Of a stretch of 64,000 nt of DNA, positions 10,095 through 17,889 are shown in pieces. Made by a program: the position numbers and the translations under genes. Positions within the stretch are counted from its first letter, which is position 1. Each line of letters opens with the position of its first letter. The DNA is from Salinibacterium sp. SWN248 (lineage in GTDB: Bacteria > Actinomycetota > Actinomycetes > Actinomycetales > Microbacteriaceae), in NCBI RefSeq assembly GCF_015864575.1, contig NZ_JADYWW010000001.1:1697719-1761718 (forward strand). The letters run 5' to 3'. Under the pieces are notes generated by a model. The model worked only from the letters and a program-made list of their open reading frames with translations, was not told where the DNA came from and did no database searches.

Positions 10095-12071
10095 ATGAGT
10101 GAAGCATCCATCGCTCGGGTGCTCATTGATTCGCCGCTGCCCCAACTCGACAGACTCTTTGACTACGCGGTTCCCGAGAAGTTTCGTGCCGAGGCGCGCG
10201 CTGGCGTTCGTGTCAAGGTGCCGCTGCGCACGCTCGGCCGGCTCGTGGAGGGCTGGATCGTCGAGCTCACCGACACCGTCGCCTACGCAGGCAAACTCAG
10301 CGAGCTTGAAGCAGTAATCTCCCCGTTCCCCGTGTTGTCGCCCGAGGTGTGGACACTAGCGCGCACGGCGGCGGATCGAGCGGCGGGCAACGCAGCCGAT
10401 GTGCTGCGGTTGGGCATCCCGAAACGTCATGCTCGGGCGGAGAAGTCACTTCTCGACCCCACGACGGTGACGTACGAACCGCTCCCTGAAGCACGTGCAG
10501 TGTCGTACTTCGACGCGGGTGCCATCGGCACTCTGATCGCCGAGCACAAGCGGGCCGCGCTGGCCGCACCGACCGGCGTAGCGGAGGTCGCTCCCGGCGT
10601 GTGGGTTGGCCGTTGGGCTGTCACGATGGCCGAACTCGCCTCGCAGGCTCTTGCTCGCGGCACGACCGCGATTCTGGCGACCCCCGACTTTCGTGATCAG
10701 GAACAACTTGAGGCAGCCGTCGCGGCTCTGCTGCCCGCTGAGCGCGTGTTGAGATTGGATGCTCGCCAGAGCGTTCAGAAGCGCTACAGCAACTTTCTGC
10801 GCACCCACGAAGACACCCCGTTCGTCATCATCGGCAATCGTTCCGCGGTGTATGCACCCGCGTCTAACCTCGGGCTGATCGTGGTGTGGGATGACGGCGA
10901 TCCGCTCTACAGCGAGAACCTCACGCCCTACATCCATACGCGGGATGCCGCGCTGCTCCGCCAAGAGCAACAACAGTGCTCGCTGGTGTTCATGAGCCAT
11001 TCGCGCAGCACCGAAGTGCAACGACTCGTTGAAGTCGGGTGGTTAGCGGCCATCAGTCCCGGCGGTATCCGACCGCCAAAGGTGATTCCCACCGCAAACC
11101 AGGAGAGCCAGGACCGCCTCGCAGCCCTTGCTCGTATTCCCTCATCAGCGTGGAAGGCGGCGCGCGCCGGGCTCGACGAAGGTCCCGTGCTCGTGCAGGT
11201 GGCGCGCCCCGGCTACGCACCCCGCTTGGCCTGCGCCGAGTGCTCGCAGTCTGCACGCTGCACCACGTGCGCCGGTCCGCTTGCGCAACACTCTGCCTCC
11301 GCCACTCCCAGCTGTGTCTGGTGTGGCGCGCTTGCCGTCAAGTGGCGCTGTCGCGAATGCGATGGCACCCGACTGCGCATGGTGGGGTCGGGCACCGGCC
11401 GTACCGCGGACGAACTGGGGCGCGCCTTTCCTGGCTATCGCGTGATCGTCGCCGACGGCGAGCATCAAATCCTCACGGTGGCGAACGAACCTTCGCTCAT
11501 CATTGCCACTCGCGGTGCAGAGCCGATCGCGGAGGGCGGCTACCGCGCCGTCATCCTGCTTGACGGTGCCGGAATGTTGGCGCGAGAGAGTCTGCGCGTC
11601 GCCGAGGACTGTCTGCGCGCGTGGTCAAATGCGATTGCTCTCGGCGCTGACGGCGTCCCCTCCGTCGTTGTCGGGGTCGGCGGCTCACTCGCGACGGCTC
11701 TTGTCACGTGGCGCCAAGAAGATTTCGCGCAAGCGGAACTCGCCGATCGCCGTGAGTTGCGGTTTCCGCCGGCAGTGCGGGTCGCGACTCTCACGGGAAA
11801 GATTCCGCTCGTTTCGGATGCGATTAGCCAGCTGCCGGTCGCTCCGCTCGATGTGCTCGGCCCCGTCGATCTGCCCGAAGGGCTGGTTCGCACCATCATC
11901 CGTTTCGACTACAAAGACGGAGCAGCCGTCGCTGAGCAACTCAAAGCACTCGTGGTGGCGGCCACGACGGTCTCCCGCAGCAGCCGCAAACCGGGGGCTC
12001 CACGCTCCAGCCAGCCGGCGCCAGGGCTACGCGTTCATCTCGACGATCTGGAGCCGTTTGTTGACCTGTAG
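10095..12071 (+). CDS. priA: PriA-like primosomal protein, helicase motifs degenerate
   Basis: The 658-residue protein keeps the PriA N-terminal DNA-binding region (about 1-110) and the cysteine-rich zinc insert (CxxC-type pairs between about residues 380 and 421). The ATPase core, however, is decayed. Where a Walker A loop of GxTGSGKT type is expected (about residue 155-170) there is APTGVAEVAPG, and the DEEH box is replaced by WDDGDPLY. Loss of helicase activity with retention of the fold is the accepted description of actinobacterial PriA homologues, so this is family-typical and not a pseudogene; the frame is open throughout. It probably acts as a structural replication-restart factor. 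Confidence 0.9.
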   Translation: MSEASIARVLIDSPLPQLDRLFDYAVPEKFRAEARAGVRVKVPLRTLGRLVEGWIVELTDTVAYAGKLSELEAVISPFPVLSPEVWTLARTAADRAAGNAADVLRLGIPKRHARAEKSLLDPTTVTYEPLPEARAVSYFDAGAIGTLIAEHKRAALAAPTGVAEVAPGVWVGRWAVTMAELASQALARGTTAILATPDFRDQEQLEAAVAALLPAERVLRLDARQSVQKRYSNFLRTHEDTPFVIIGNRSAVYAPASNLGLIVVWDDGDPLYSENLTPYIHTRDAALLRQEQQQCSLVFMSHSRSTEVQRLVEVGWLAAISPGGIRPPKVIPTANQESQDRLAALARIPSSAWKAARAGLDEGPVLVQVARPGYAPRLACAECSQSARCTTCAGPLAQHSASATPSCVWCGALAVKWRCRECDGTRLRMVGSGTGRTADELGRAFPGYRVIVADGEHQILTVANEPSLIIATRGAEPIAEGGYRAVILLDGAGMLARESLRVAEDCLRAWSNAIALGADGVPSVVVGVGGSLATALVTWRQEDFAQAELADRRELRFPPAVRVATLTGKIPLVSDAISQLPVAPLDVLGPVDLPEGLVRTIIRFDYKDGAAVAEQLKALVVAATTVSRSSRKPGAPRSSQPAPGLRVHLDDLEPFVDL

Positions 12072-12104
12072 CCCCAGCGTGCACCCGTTCGGGCCATTTC
12101 GCGA

Positions 12105-12110
12105 GACAAT
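12105..12110 (+). promoter_or_regulatory. Candidate -10 box for leaderless fmt
   Basis: GACAAT lies exactly 6 bases before the fmt ATG at 12117, so transcription should begin at or next to the A of the start codon. The intervening bases are TGGGGG, which could also act as a poor ribosome site if initiation is further upstream. No convincing -35 was seen. Confidence 0.45.
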
Positions 12111-12116
12111 TGGGGG

Positions 12117-13046
12117 ATGACTTCGTTGCGACTTCTTTTTGCCGGTAGCCCCGAGGTTGCTGTTCCCAGTCTCGACGCGCTCTTGAACTCCGAGCACGAG
12201 GTAGCTGGCGTCCTCACCCGCACCGACTCGCCGCAGGGCCGTCGACGCGTCATGACTCCGACGCCGGTGGCCGCGCGCGCTGAAGAAGCGGGGATCAGCG
12301 TGATTCGCGCCAATCGGCTCGACGCCGCTGCGGCATCCGCGATTACTGACCTCACCGTTGATCTGGGCGTCATTGTGGCCTATGGCGGGCTTGTTCCGGC
12401 CTCAGTTCTCACGATTCCGCGGCTCGGGTGGATCAACCTCCATTTCTCTCTCCTGCCTCAGTGGCGCGGAGCCGCCCCGGTGCAGCGCGCGATCATGGCG
12501 GGCGACACCATCTCAGGCGCAGCGGTCTTTCAACTCGTCGAACAGCTTGATGCTGGCGACGTTTTCGCGACGATGACTGAACCGATTGGCGCCCAGCAAA
12601 CAGCAGGGTCGCTCCTGCAACAGTTGTCCTTCTCGGGCGCTGAGCTGCTCGGCCGCGTGGTCGACTCCATCGGCGCAGGCACTGCCACCGCAGTTCCACA
12701 AACCGGCGACGTGACTCTCGCGCCCAAGCTGTCGCTCGAAGACGGCCGCATTGACTGGACAGAACCCGCGCACGCAGTGCACAACCGCATCCGCGGCGTG
12801 ACGCCAGAGCCCGGTGCCTCGACGACAATCGACGGAGCACGACTCAAGGTTCTCGAGGCCGCGATCGCTCGCGACGTCCCGACGCTCGCGCCGGGGCACT
12901 TCGATTTCGTCGGCAAGAAGGTGCTGGTCGGTACCGCAACCGAACCCCTCGAACTTCTCCGGGTCCATCCCGAGGGACGCAAAGCAATGGATGCCGCAGC
13001 CTGGTGGCGCGGCCTTAACTCAGAATCAGAGGTGGTGGCTTCGTGA
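12117..13046 (+). CDS. fmt: Methionyl-tRNA formyltransferase
   Basis: Formylates Met-tRNA(fMet) using 10-formyl-tetrahydrofolate for translation initiation. In 309 residues the catalytic centre is visible: Asn107 and His109 in INLHF, followed by the SLLPQWRGAAP loop (111-121). The C-terminal OB-fold-like tRNA-binding domain occupies roughly 205-309. There is a 45-base gap after priA, containing a -10-like hexamer 6 bases before the ATG. The stop overlaps the GTG of rsmB by four bases. A def gene (peptide deformylase), a frequent neighbour, is not in this window. Confidence 0.97.
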   Translation: MTSLRLLFAGSPEVAVPSLDALLNSEHEVAGVLTRTDSPQGRRRVMTPTPVAARAEEAGISVIRANRLDAAAASAITDLTVDLGVIVAYGGLVPASVLTIPRLGWINLHFSLLPQWRGAAPVQRAIMAGDTISGAAVFQLVEQLDAGDVFATMTEPIGAQQTAGSLLQQLSFSGAELLGRVVDSIGAGTATAVPQTGDVTLAPKLSLEDGRIDWTEPAHAVHNRIRGVTPEPGASTTIDGARLKVLEAAIARDVPTLAPGHFDFVGKKVLVGTATEPLELLRVHPEGRKAMDAAAWWRGLNSESEVVAS

Positions 13047-14407
13047 GCTACGCACAGTCAGCCCGTCGGGTCGCGCTCGACGTCATCATGGCGGTGCGCG
13101 AGTCGGATGCGTACGCGAACCTTCTTCTTCCCGTGCACCTGGAGCGCGCGAAACTCTCGAGCGCGGATGCCGGCCTTGCCACCGAACTCACCTACGGCAC
13201 CCTGCGCATGCAGGGCTACTACGACGCGGTGATCGCTCAGGCGGCCGGCCGCGACGTGTCCAAGATCGACCCGCCTGTGCTCGACGTGTTGCGCCTCGCC
13301 ACGCACCAGTTGCTGTCAATGCGCGTTCCCTCGCACGCGGCAGTGGATGAGTCGGTGCGCCTCGCTAAGACGATCGGCTCGCGTTCCGCGGTCGGCTTTG
13401 TCAACGCGGTGCTGCGTGCGATCACGAAGCACGATGCTGATACGTGGCGCGAGCGAGTGATTGGTGCTGCAAGCTCGGGGGAGCAAGCCCTTGCGGTGGC
13501 GTATTCCCATCCGTTATGGGTGACCCGGGCCTTCCGGCAGGTACTGGTCGCTGAGGGTCGCGAAGCTGAGCTCGAAGGTTTGCTCGCAGCAGACAATGTT
13601 CCTGCCCGCGTATCGGTCGCGGCGCTTCCTGGATTCTCGGAGGTCGCCGACATCGACGTCACGCCGGCACAATACTCGCCGGTGGGCGGAACTTTGCGTG
13701 AAGGAGACCCGTCGAAGAACTCGGCCATCGCCGCAGGGCGCGCTCGCGTGCAAGACGAAGGCTCGCAGATTGCGGCACTCGCGCTCAGCCGCGTCCGGCC
13801 CATTGTGGCGGGGGAGTCGTGGCTCGATATGTGTGCTGGCCCGGGTGGCAAAGCCGCTCTGTTGGCCGCGGAAGCTCTGGAGGGTGGTGCCGTGCTCACC
13901 GCCAACGAACTGATTCCGGCGCGCGCCAAGCTCGTTCGCAACGCCCTCGCGGTCTTCGACGCTCCGCCTGTGGTCTGGGAGAAAGACGGCATCGATATCG
14001 GCGAGGAGCATCCCGAGCAGTTTGATCGCATCCTTCTCGATGCGCCGTGCACCGGCCTCGGTGCGCTACGCCGTCGCCCTGAAGCTCGCTGGCGCAAACA
14101 ACCCGGCGATGTCGCTCAGCTGGGCGCGATTCAGACGGCGTTGCTGCAATCAGCATTGAAGGCACTCAAGCCGGGCGGAGTGTTGGCGTATGTGACCTGC
14201 TCGCCTCATGCCGCCGAGACAAAGGCGATTGTCGGTTCTGTGCTGCGCAAGGCTGAGGGCATCACCAAGATGGATACGCCCTCCGTGGTTCAGAGTTTCT
14301 CGAAAGCAGAACTCGACCTGCCGGAGGCAACTCATGTTCAGCTGTGGCCACACCGTCACGGAACAGACGCCATGTTCATCCAACTCCTTGTCAAAGCAGA
14401 CTCCTAG
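13043..14407 (+). CDS. rsmB: 16S rRNA (cytosine-C5)-methyltransferase, RsmB/Sun family
   Basis: Methylates cytosine 967 (E. coli numbering) of 16S rRNA using SAM. The 454-residue protein has an N-terminal NusB-like RNA-binding domain (about 5-140) and a C-terminal Rossmann methyltransferase. Two conserved cysteines are present: Cys336 in DAPCTGLG and the catalytic Cys386 in VTCSPHAAE. The SAM loop is DMCAGPGGKAALLA. GTG 13043 overlaps the fmt stop by four bases, so the two RNA-modification genes are likely translated together. Two GGGGGAG heptamers (13477 and 13810) lie in this gene, the closest pair in the window. Confidence 0.95.
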   Translation: MSYAQSARRVALDVIMAVRESDAYANLLLPVHLERAKLSSADAGLATELTYGTLRMQGYYDAVIAQAAGRDVSKIDPPVLDVLRLATHQLLSMRVPSHAAVDESVRLAKTIGSRSAVGFVNAVLRAITKHDADTWRERVIGAASSGEQALAVAYSHPLWVTRAFRQVLVAEGREAELEGLLAADNVPARVSVAALPGFSEVADIDVTPAQYSPVGGTLREGDPSKNSAIAAGRARVQDEGSQIAALALSRVRPIVAGESWLDMCAGPGGKAALLAAEALEGGAVLTANELIPARAKLVRNALAVFDAPPVVWEKDGIDIGEEHPEQFDRILLDAPCTGLGALRRRPEARWRKQPGDVAQLGAIQTALLQSALKALKPGGVLAYVTCSPHAAETKAIVGSVLRKAEGITKMDTPSVVQSFSKAELDLPEATHVQLWPHRHGTDAMFIQLLVKADS

Positions 14408-14408
14408 A

Positions 14409-14414
14409 TAGGCT
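14409..14414 (+). promoter_or_regulatory. -10 box TAGGCT for leaderless rpe
   Basis: TAGGCT lies 2 bases after the rsmB stop and 6 bases before the rpe ATG. TTGTCA at 14388-14393 could be a -35, with a short 15-base spacer. The predicted transcript starts at the rpe start codon. Confidence 0.6.
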
Positions 14415-14420
14415 CTCGGT

Positions 14421-15083
14421 ATGTCAGTGCGCATTAGCCCCAGTATTCTCGCCGCCGATTTCGTCAACCTTGAGCGAGATATCGCGAAGATTTCGAATGC
14501 GGATTTCGTCCACGTCGACATCATGGACAACCATTTCGTGCCCAACCTCACGTTCGGTCTCCAAATGACAGAGCGTATTCAACAGGTCTCGTCGATTCCG
14601 CTCGATGTGCACCTGATGATCACCGATCCCGACCGCTGGGCCCCCGACTACGCCGATCTCGGTGCCTATGGTGTTACTTTCCACGCCGAGGCGGCAGCGG
14701 ATGCGGTGGCTCTCGCCCGCACGCTGCGGGCGAAGGGTGCGCGAGCGGGCATCGCGGTCAAGCCGGGCACCGCTATCGAGCCGTACCTCGAGTTGCTCGA
14801 GGAATTCGACCAGGTGCTCGTGATGACGGTCGAACCGGGTTTTGGCGGCCAAAGCTTTATGGAAGAGACAATGCCGAAGCTGCGACAGCTGCGGGAGCTG
14901 GTCGACAAGCGCGGTCTCGACGTGTGGCTCGAAGTTGATGGCGGTGTCGATGAGCGCACGATTGAGATTGCCGCAGCTGCGGGTGCCGACACCTTTGTCG
15001 CGGGCTCCTCGGTGTATCGCGGAGATGATCCCTCGTTGCGTGTCTCAGAACTTCGTGAGCGCGCGAGCGCGCACCAGCACTGA
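14421..15083 (+). CDS. rpe: Ribulose-phosphate 3-epimerase
   Basis: Interconverts ribulose 5-phosphate and xylulose 5-phosphate, linking to the pentose-phosphate genes at the far end of the window. The 220-residue TIM barrel has the family signatures SPSILAADFVNL, VDIMDNHFVPNLTFG with metal-ligand histidine and catalytic aspartate, DVHLMI, VEPGFGGQSF, and the second catalytic aspartate in EVDGGV. Length is normal. No Shine-Dalgarno is visible; instead TAGGCT sits 6 bases before the ATG, predicting a leaderless mRNA. The gene is followed by 97 bases before the FKBP gene. Confidence 0.97.
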   Translation: MSVRISPSILAADFVNLERDIAKISNADFVHVDIMDNHFVPNLTFGLQMTERIQQVSSIPLDVHLMITDPDRWAPDYADLGAYGVTFHAEAAADAVALARTLRAKGARAGIAVKPGTAIEPYLELLEEFDQVLVMTVEPGFGGQSFMEETMPKLRQLRELVDKRGLDVWLEVDGGVDERTIEIAAAAGADTFVAGSSVYRGDDPSLRVSELRERASAHQH

Positions 15084-15121
15084 TCATCGCCGCCGCGTGA
15101 CCACGCCGCCGAGAGCGAACA

Positions 15122-15127
15122 TAGGCT
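15122..15127 (+). promoter_or_regulatory. Candidate -10 box upstream of the FKBP gene
   Basis: TAGGCT would place a start site near 15134, giving a leader of about 47 bases before ATG 15181. A second candidate, TAGTTT at 15154-15159, would start about 15 bases before the ATG. Neither is backed by a clear -35. Confidence 0.35.
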
Positions 15128-15180
15128 CACACGGCATCCACGAGCGCCGGTTTTAGTTTTGTTTCTGGTTGACTGGTCAT

Positions 15181-15555
15181 ATGACCGATTCAGGAAAAAC
15201 TAAGCCAGAGGTCGAGTTCTATGCGGGCGATGCCCCCACCGAACTCGTCATTATTGACATTGAAGAGGGAACCGGCGCTGAAGCAACTGCTGGTTCCACC
15301 GTTGACGTGCACTACTTGGGCGTCGACTTTGAGACTCTCGAAGAGTTCGACTCCTCGTGGAGCCGCGGCGAGTCCATCAACTTCCCGCTGATGGCGCTCA
15401 TCAGCGGTTGGCAAGAAGGAATCCCCGGCATGAAGGTGGGCGGACGTCGCCAGCTCATCTGCCCGCCGCACCTCGCTTACGGTCCCGCAGGCGGAGGGCA
15501 TCAGCTCTCCGGCCGCACGTTGACCTTCGTGATCGACCTGCTCGGCACGAACTAG
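15181..15555 (+). CDS. FKBP-type peptidyl-prolyl cis-trans isomerase
   Basis: A 124-residue cytosolic FKBP-fold protein that should accelerate proline isomerisation during folding. Visible family elements are the paired VDVHYLG strand, FDSSWSRGESINFPL, the GWQEGIPGMKVGGRRQLICPP core (GWQEG to ICPP) and the C-terminal LTFVIDL strand. I take ATG 15181. A TTG at 15169 would add four residues (MTGH), but homologues begin near MTDSGK-like and neither start has a good ribosome site. It stands between rpe and hisE and appears monocistronic, because a strong hairpin follows. Confidence 0.9.
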   Translation: MTDSGKTKPEVEFYAGDAPTELVIIDIEEGTGAEATAGSTVDVHYLGVDFETLEEFDSSWSRGESINFPLMALISGWQEGIPGMKVGGRRQLICPPHLAYGPAGGGHQLSGRTLTFVIDLLGTN

Positions 15556-15580
15556 TAACCCCACGTTCGAGTCATGCGGC

Positions 15581-15609
15581 AAGGGACCGCCCTCCGGGGC
15601 GGTACCCTT
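15581..15609 (+). terminator. Hairpin after the FKBP gene, overlapping the hisE -10
   Basis: AAGGGACCGCCC (15581-15592) pairs with GGGCGGTACCCTT (15597-15609), with one bulged T and a four-base loop. There is no run of U after it. The right arm contains TACCCT, the predicted hisE -10, so the same bases serve as terminator arm and promoter. Confidence 0.6.
15603..15608 (+). promoter_or_regulatory. -10 box TACCCT for leaderless hisE
   Basis: TACCCT ends 6 bases before the hisE GTG at 15615, the same spacing seen at rpe, polA, coaE and uvrB. It is buried in the right arm of the preceding hairpin. Confidence 0.5.
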
Positions 15610-15614
15610 GACGT

Positions 15615-15878
15615 GTGAAAGACTTCGACGCACTTTTTGCTGAACTCAGCCGCAAAGCGGTAGAACGCCCGGCCGACTCCGGTTCGGTTGCCCTATTGGA
15701 TGCCGGAGTGCATTCGATCGGCAAGAAGATTGTGGAAGAGGCTGCCGAAGTATGGATGGCAGCCGAGTACCAGTCGGATGAAGAAACCGCAGACGAAATC
15801 TCCCAACTCATTTATCACCTTCAGGTTCTGATGGTTGCTAAAGGGCTCAGCCCCGAGGACGTGTGGCGACATCTCTGA
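15615..15878 (+). CDS. hisE: Phosphoribosyl-ATP pyrophosphatase
   Basis: Removes pyrophosphate from PR-ATP, the second histidine step. The 87-residue all-helical protein of the MazG/HisE superfamily shows the metal-binding [12 protein letters not shown] and the downstream [14 protein letters not shown] helix. It starts with GTG 15615 and reads VKDFDALF. No ribosome site is visible, and the start lies 6 bases after TACCCT, so the mRNA is probably leaderless. The stop is 43 bases before hisG. HisE is separate from HisI here, as is usual in Actinomycetota, unlike the fused HisIE of enterobacteria. Confidence 0.95.
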   Translation: MKDFDALFAELSRKAVERPADSGSVALLDAGVHSIGKKIVEEAAEVWMAAEYQSDEETADEISQLIYHLQVLMVAKGLSPEDVWRHL

Positions 15879-15913
15879 TGTCCCTACGACCACTTTTCGC
15901 ACCAACTGACTGA
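15878..15913 (+). other. Short ORF between hisE and hisG
   Basis: An ATG sharing bases with the hisE TGA opens an 11-codon frame reading [11 protein letters not shown] that ends 8 bases before hisG. It contains no histidine, so it is not a classical his leader peptide. It may simply couple translation, or be chance. Confidence 0.2.
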
Positions 15914-15921
15914 GAGCTGAC

Positions 15922-16761
15922 ATGTTAAGAGTTGCAGTGCCCAACAAGGGTTCACTGAGTGAGATCGCCTCCGAAATGCTGTACGAAGCGGGCTACACGG
16001 GCCGTCGCGATCCACGCGCGTTGAATGTGCGTGACGACCGCAACGGCGTCGAGTTTTTCTATCTTCGCCCTCGCGACATCGCGACCTACGTGGGCTCGGG
16101 AGCGCTCGACGTAGGAATCACCGGCCGAGACCTCCTGCTGGATTCCGGATCCACCGCGACAGAGATCGCCAGCCTCAACTTTGGCGATTCCACGTTCCGT
16201 TTCGCCGGGGAGCCTGGCCGCTTCACTGAACTTTCCGATCTCAACGGTGTTCGCGTTGCCACGAGCTACGCCGGGCTCGTCGGTGCCTTCCTCGAACGCA
16301 ATGGCGTCACGGCAGAGCTCGTCAGCCTCGACGGTGCCGTTGAATCTGCGATCCGACTTGGTGTGGCGGATGCCGTGGCCGACGTCGTGTCGACAGGCTC
16401 AACCCTGCGCGCGCAGGGCCTCGAAATTTTCGGCCCCGTCATCCTCGATTCAACTGCTGTGTTGATCAGTTCAGGCAATGAGGTTGAGGGCAGCGCCACG
16501 CTCCAACGCCGCCTGCAGGGTGTGCTTGTCGCCCGCCAGTATGTGTTGATCGACTACGACGTGCCGGTAGCCCTCCTCGAGGCTGCGACGAAGGTGACTC
16601 CCGGTATCGAGAGTCCAACCGTTTCTCCGCTCCAAGACCCCGCGTGGGTTGCGGTGCGCTCAATGGTGCGTCGCGTCGATACCAATCAGGTGATGGACGA
16701 GCTTCACGCGGTTGGGGCGCGCGCGATCTTGGTCAGCGCGATTCACGCAGCGAGGATCTAA
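15922..16761 (+). CDS. hisG: ATP phosphoribosyltransferase, long form
   Basis: Catalyses the first and committed step of histidine synthesis, ATP plus PRPP to PR-ATP. The 279-residue protein is the long form: two periplasmic-binding-protein-like catalytic domains (about 1-205, with [10 protein letters not shown] at the start and the PRPP loop around [14 protein letters not shown]) and a C-terminal ACT-like regulatory domain (about 207-279) that mediates histidine feedback inhibition in homologues. It uses ATG 15922 with a weak GAGAG ribosome site. The TAA stop is separated from the hisF ATG by a single base. Confidence 0.97.
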   Translation: MLRVAVPNKGSLSEIASEMLYEAGYTGRRDPRALNVRDDRNGVEFFYLRPRDIATYVGSGALDVGITGRDLLLDSGSTATEIASLNFGDSTFRFAGEPGRFTELSDLNGVRVATSYAGLVGAFLERNGVTAELVSLDGAVESAIRLGVADAVADVVSTGSTLRAQGLEIFGPVILDSTAVLISSGNEVEGSATLQRRLQGVLVARQYVLIDYDVPVALLEAATKVTPGIESPTVSPLQDPAWVAVRSMVRRVDTNQVMDELHAVGARAILVSAIHAARI

Positions 16762-16762
16762 A

Positions 16763-17515
16763 ATGGCGGTCGCAGTTCGGGTCATTCCGTGCCTCGATGT
16801 CGCCGACGGTCGTGTCGTCAAAGGCGTCAACTTCAAGGATCTCCGCGATGCGGGTGACCCGGTTTCCCTCGCGCGGCTGTATTACGAGCAGGGCGCTGAC
16901 GAAGTGACGTTTCTCGATGTCACGGCAACTGTCGAGGGACGCGCAACGATGTATGACGTCGTGCGGTCGGCAGCCGAGCAAATCTTTATCCCCTTGACGG
17001 TCGGTGGGGGAGTCCGCGAGCCAGATGATGTCTCCAAGCTTCTCGCCCACGGGGCAGACAAAGTCGGCGTCAATAGCGCCGCCCTTGCTCGCCCGCAGCT
17101 TATCGATGACATTGCCCACCGCTTTGGGGCACAGGTCCTCGTGCTGAGCCTCGACATCAAACGCCGCGGCGATGGCTGGATCGTCACTACTCACGGTGGT
17201 CGCACCGAGACAGACCGCGACGCGCTCGAGTGGGCTCGTGAAGCCATGGAGCGCGGCGCGGGCGAGTTGCTCGTCAATTCCATCGACGCGGATGGCACGA
17301 AGGAAGGCTTTGACCTCGAACTCGTGTCCGCGATCAGTGAGTTTGCGACAGTCCCCGTCATCGCCAGTGGCGGAGCGGGCAAAGTCGAACACTTTGCGCC
17401 GGCTATCGACGCCGGTGCCGATGCCCTGCTCGCGGCATCCGTTTTCCACAGTCGCCAGTTGACGGTGGGAGACGTTAAAGCTTCACTCAACAGTCATGGA
17501 TTGGTTACACGATGA
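16763..17515 (+). CDS. hisF: Imidazole glycerol phosphate synthase, cyclase subunit
   Basis: The cyclase half of the HisHF enzyme, which uses ammonia from HisH to form imidazole glycerol phosphate and AICAR. The 250-residue TIM barrel has the conserved catalytic aspartates, one in [10 protein letters not shown] (Asp12) and the other in VLSLDIKR near residue 130, plus phosphate loops at [11 protein letters not shown] and [12 protein letters not shown] use ATG 16763, since homologues begin with this segment; an upstream in-frame start at 16712 lies inside hisG. Its partner hisH, and hisA, hisB, hisC and hisD, are not in the window. Confidence 0.97.
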   Translation: MAVAVRVIPCLDVADGRVVKGVNFKDLRDAGDPVSLARLYYEQGADEVTFLDVTATVEGRATMYDVVRSAAEQIFIPLTVGGGVREPDDVSKLLAHGADKVGVNSAALARPQLIDDIAHRFGAQVLVLSLDIKRRGDGWIVTTHGGRTETDRDALEWAREAMERGAGELLVNSIDADGTKEGFDLELVSAISEFATVPVIASGGAGKVEHFAPAIDAGADALLAASVFHSRQLTVGDVKASLNSHGLVTR

Positions 17516-17889
17516 GCGATGAACTCACTCTTGAGACCGTCAGCGATGTGCTGGAACGCGCGCAGTTTGCTGCCGATGGTTTGTTGCCGGCAATTATTCA
17601 GCAGTGGGAAACCAAAGAGGTACTCATGCTTGGTTACATGAACGCTGAGGCGCTGACCCGCACGCTGACCGAGGGTCGCGTGACGTTTTATAGCCGTAGC
17701 CGCCAAGAGCTGTGGCGCAAGGGCGACACGAGTGGGCACCGTCAGTACGTCCGCACTGCGGCCCTTGACTGCGACCGCGATGCACTGTTGGTCGGAGTGG
17801 AGCAGGTTGGTCCTGCATGCCACACGGGCGCTCATTCCTGCTTCGAAGTAGACCCACTCGTACCTCATCAGGGGTTTTCCCATGAATAG
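17512..17889 (+). CDS. hisI: Phosphoribosyl-AMP cyclohydrolase
   Basis: A zinc enzyme that opens the adenine ring of PR-AMP, the third histidine step. The 125-residue protein has the signature [19 protein letters not shown] and metal/zinc cysteines: one in LDCDRDAL, and two more in [12 protein letters not shown]. It overlaps hisF by four bases (ATGA) and trpE by eight. Together with hisE, hisG and hisF it joins the histidine genes directly to the tryptophan genes. Confidence 0.96.
   Translation: MSDELTLETVSDVLERAQFAADGLLPAIIQQWETKEVLMLGYMNAEALTRTLTEGRVTFYSRSRQELWRKGDTSGHRQYVRTAALDCDRDALLVGVEQVGPACHTGAHSCFEVDPLVPHQGFSHE

Noticed and set aside
12111-12116. TGGGGG before fmt as a Shine-Dalgarno
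   Set aside because: It abuts the ATG with no spacer, so it cannot pair with 16S rRNA in the normal geometry; the -10 spacing explains the site better.
15169-15180. TTG start for the FKBP gene four codons upstream
   Set aside because: No ribosome site or conserved sequence supports the extension; ATG 15181 is the simpler choice.
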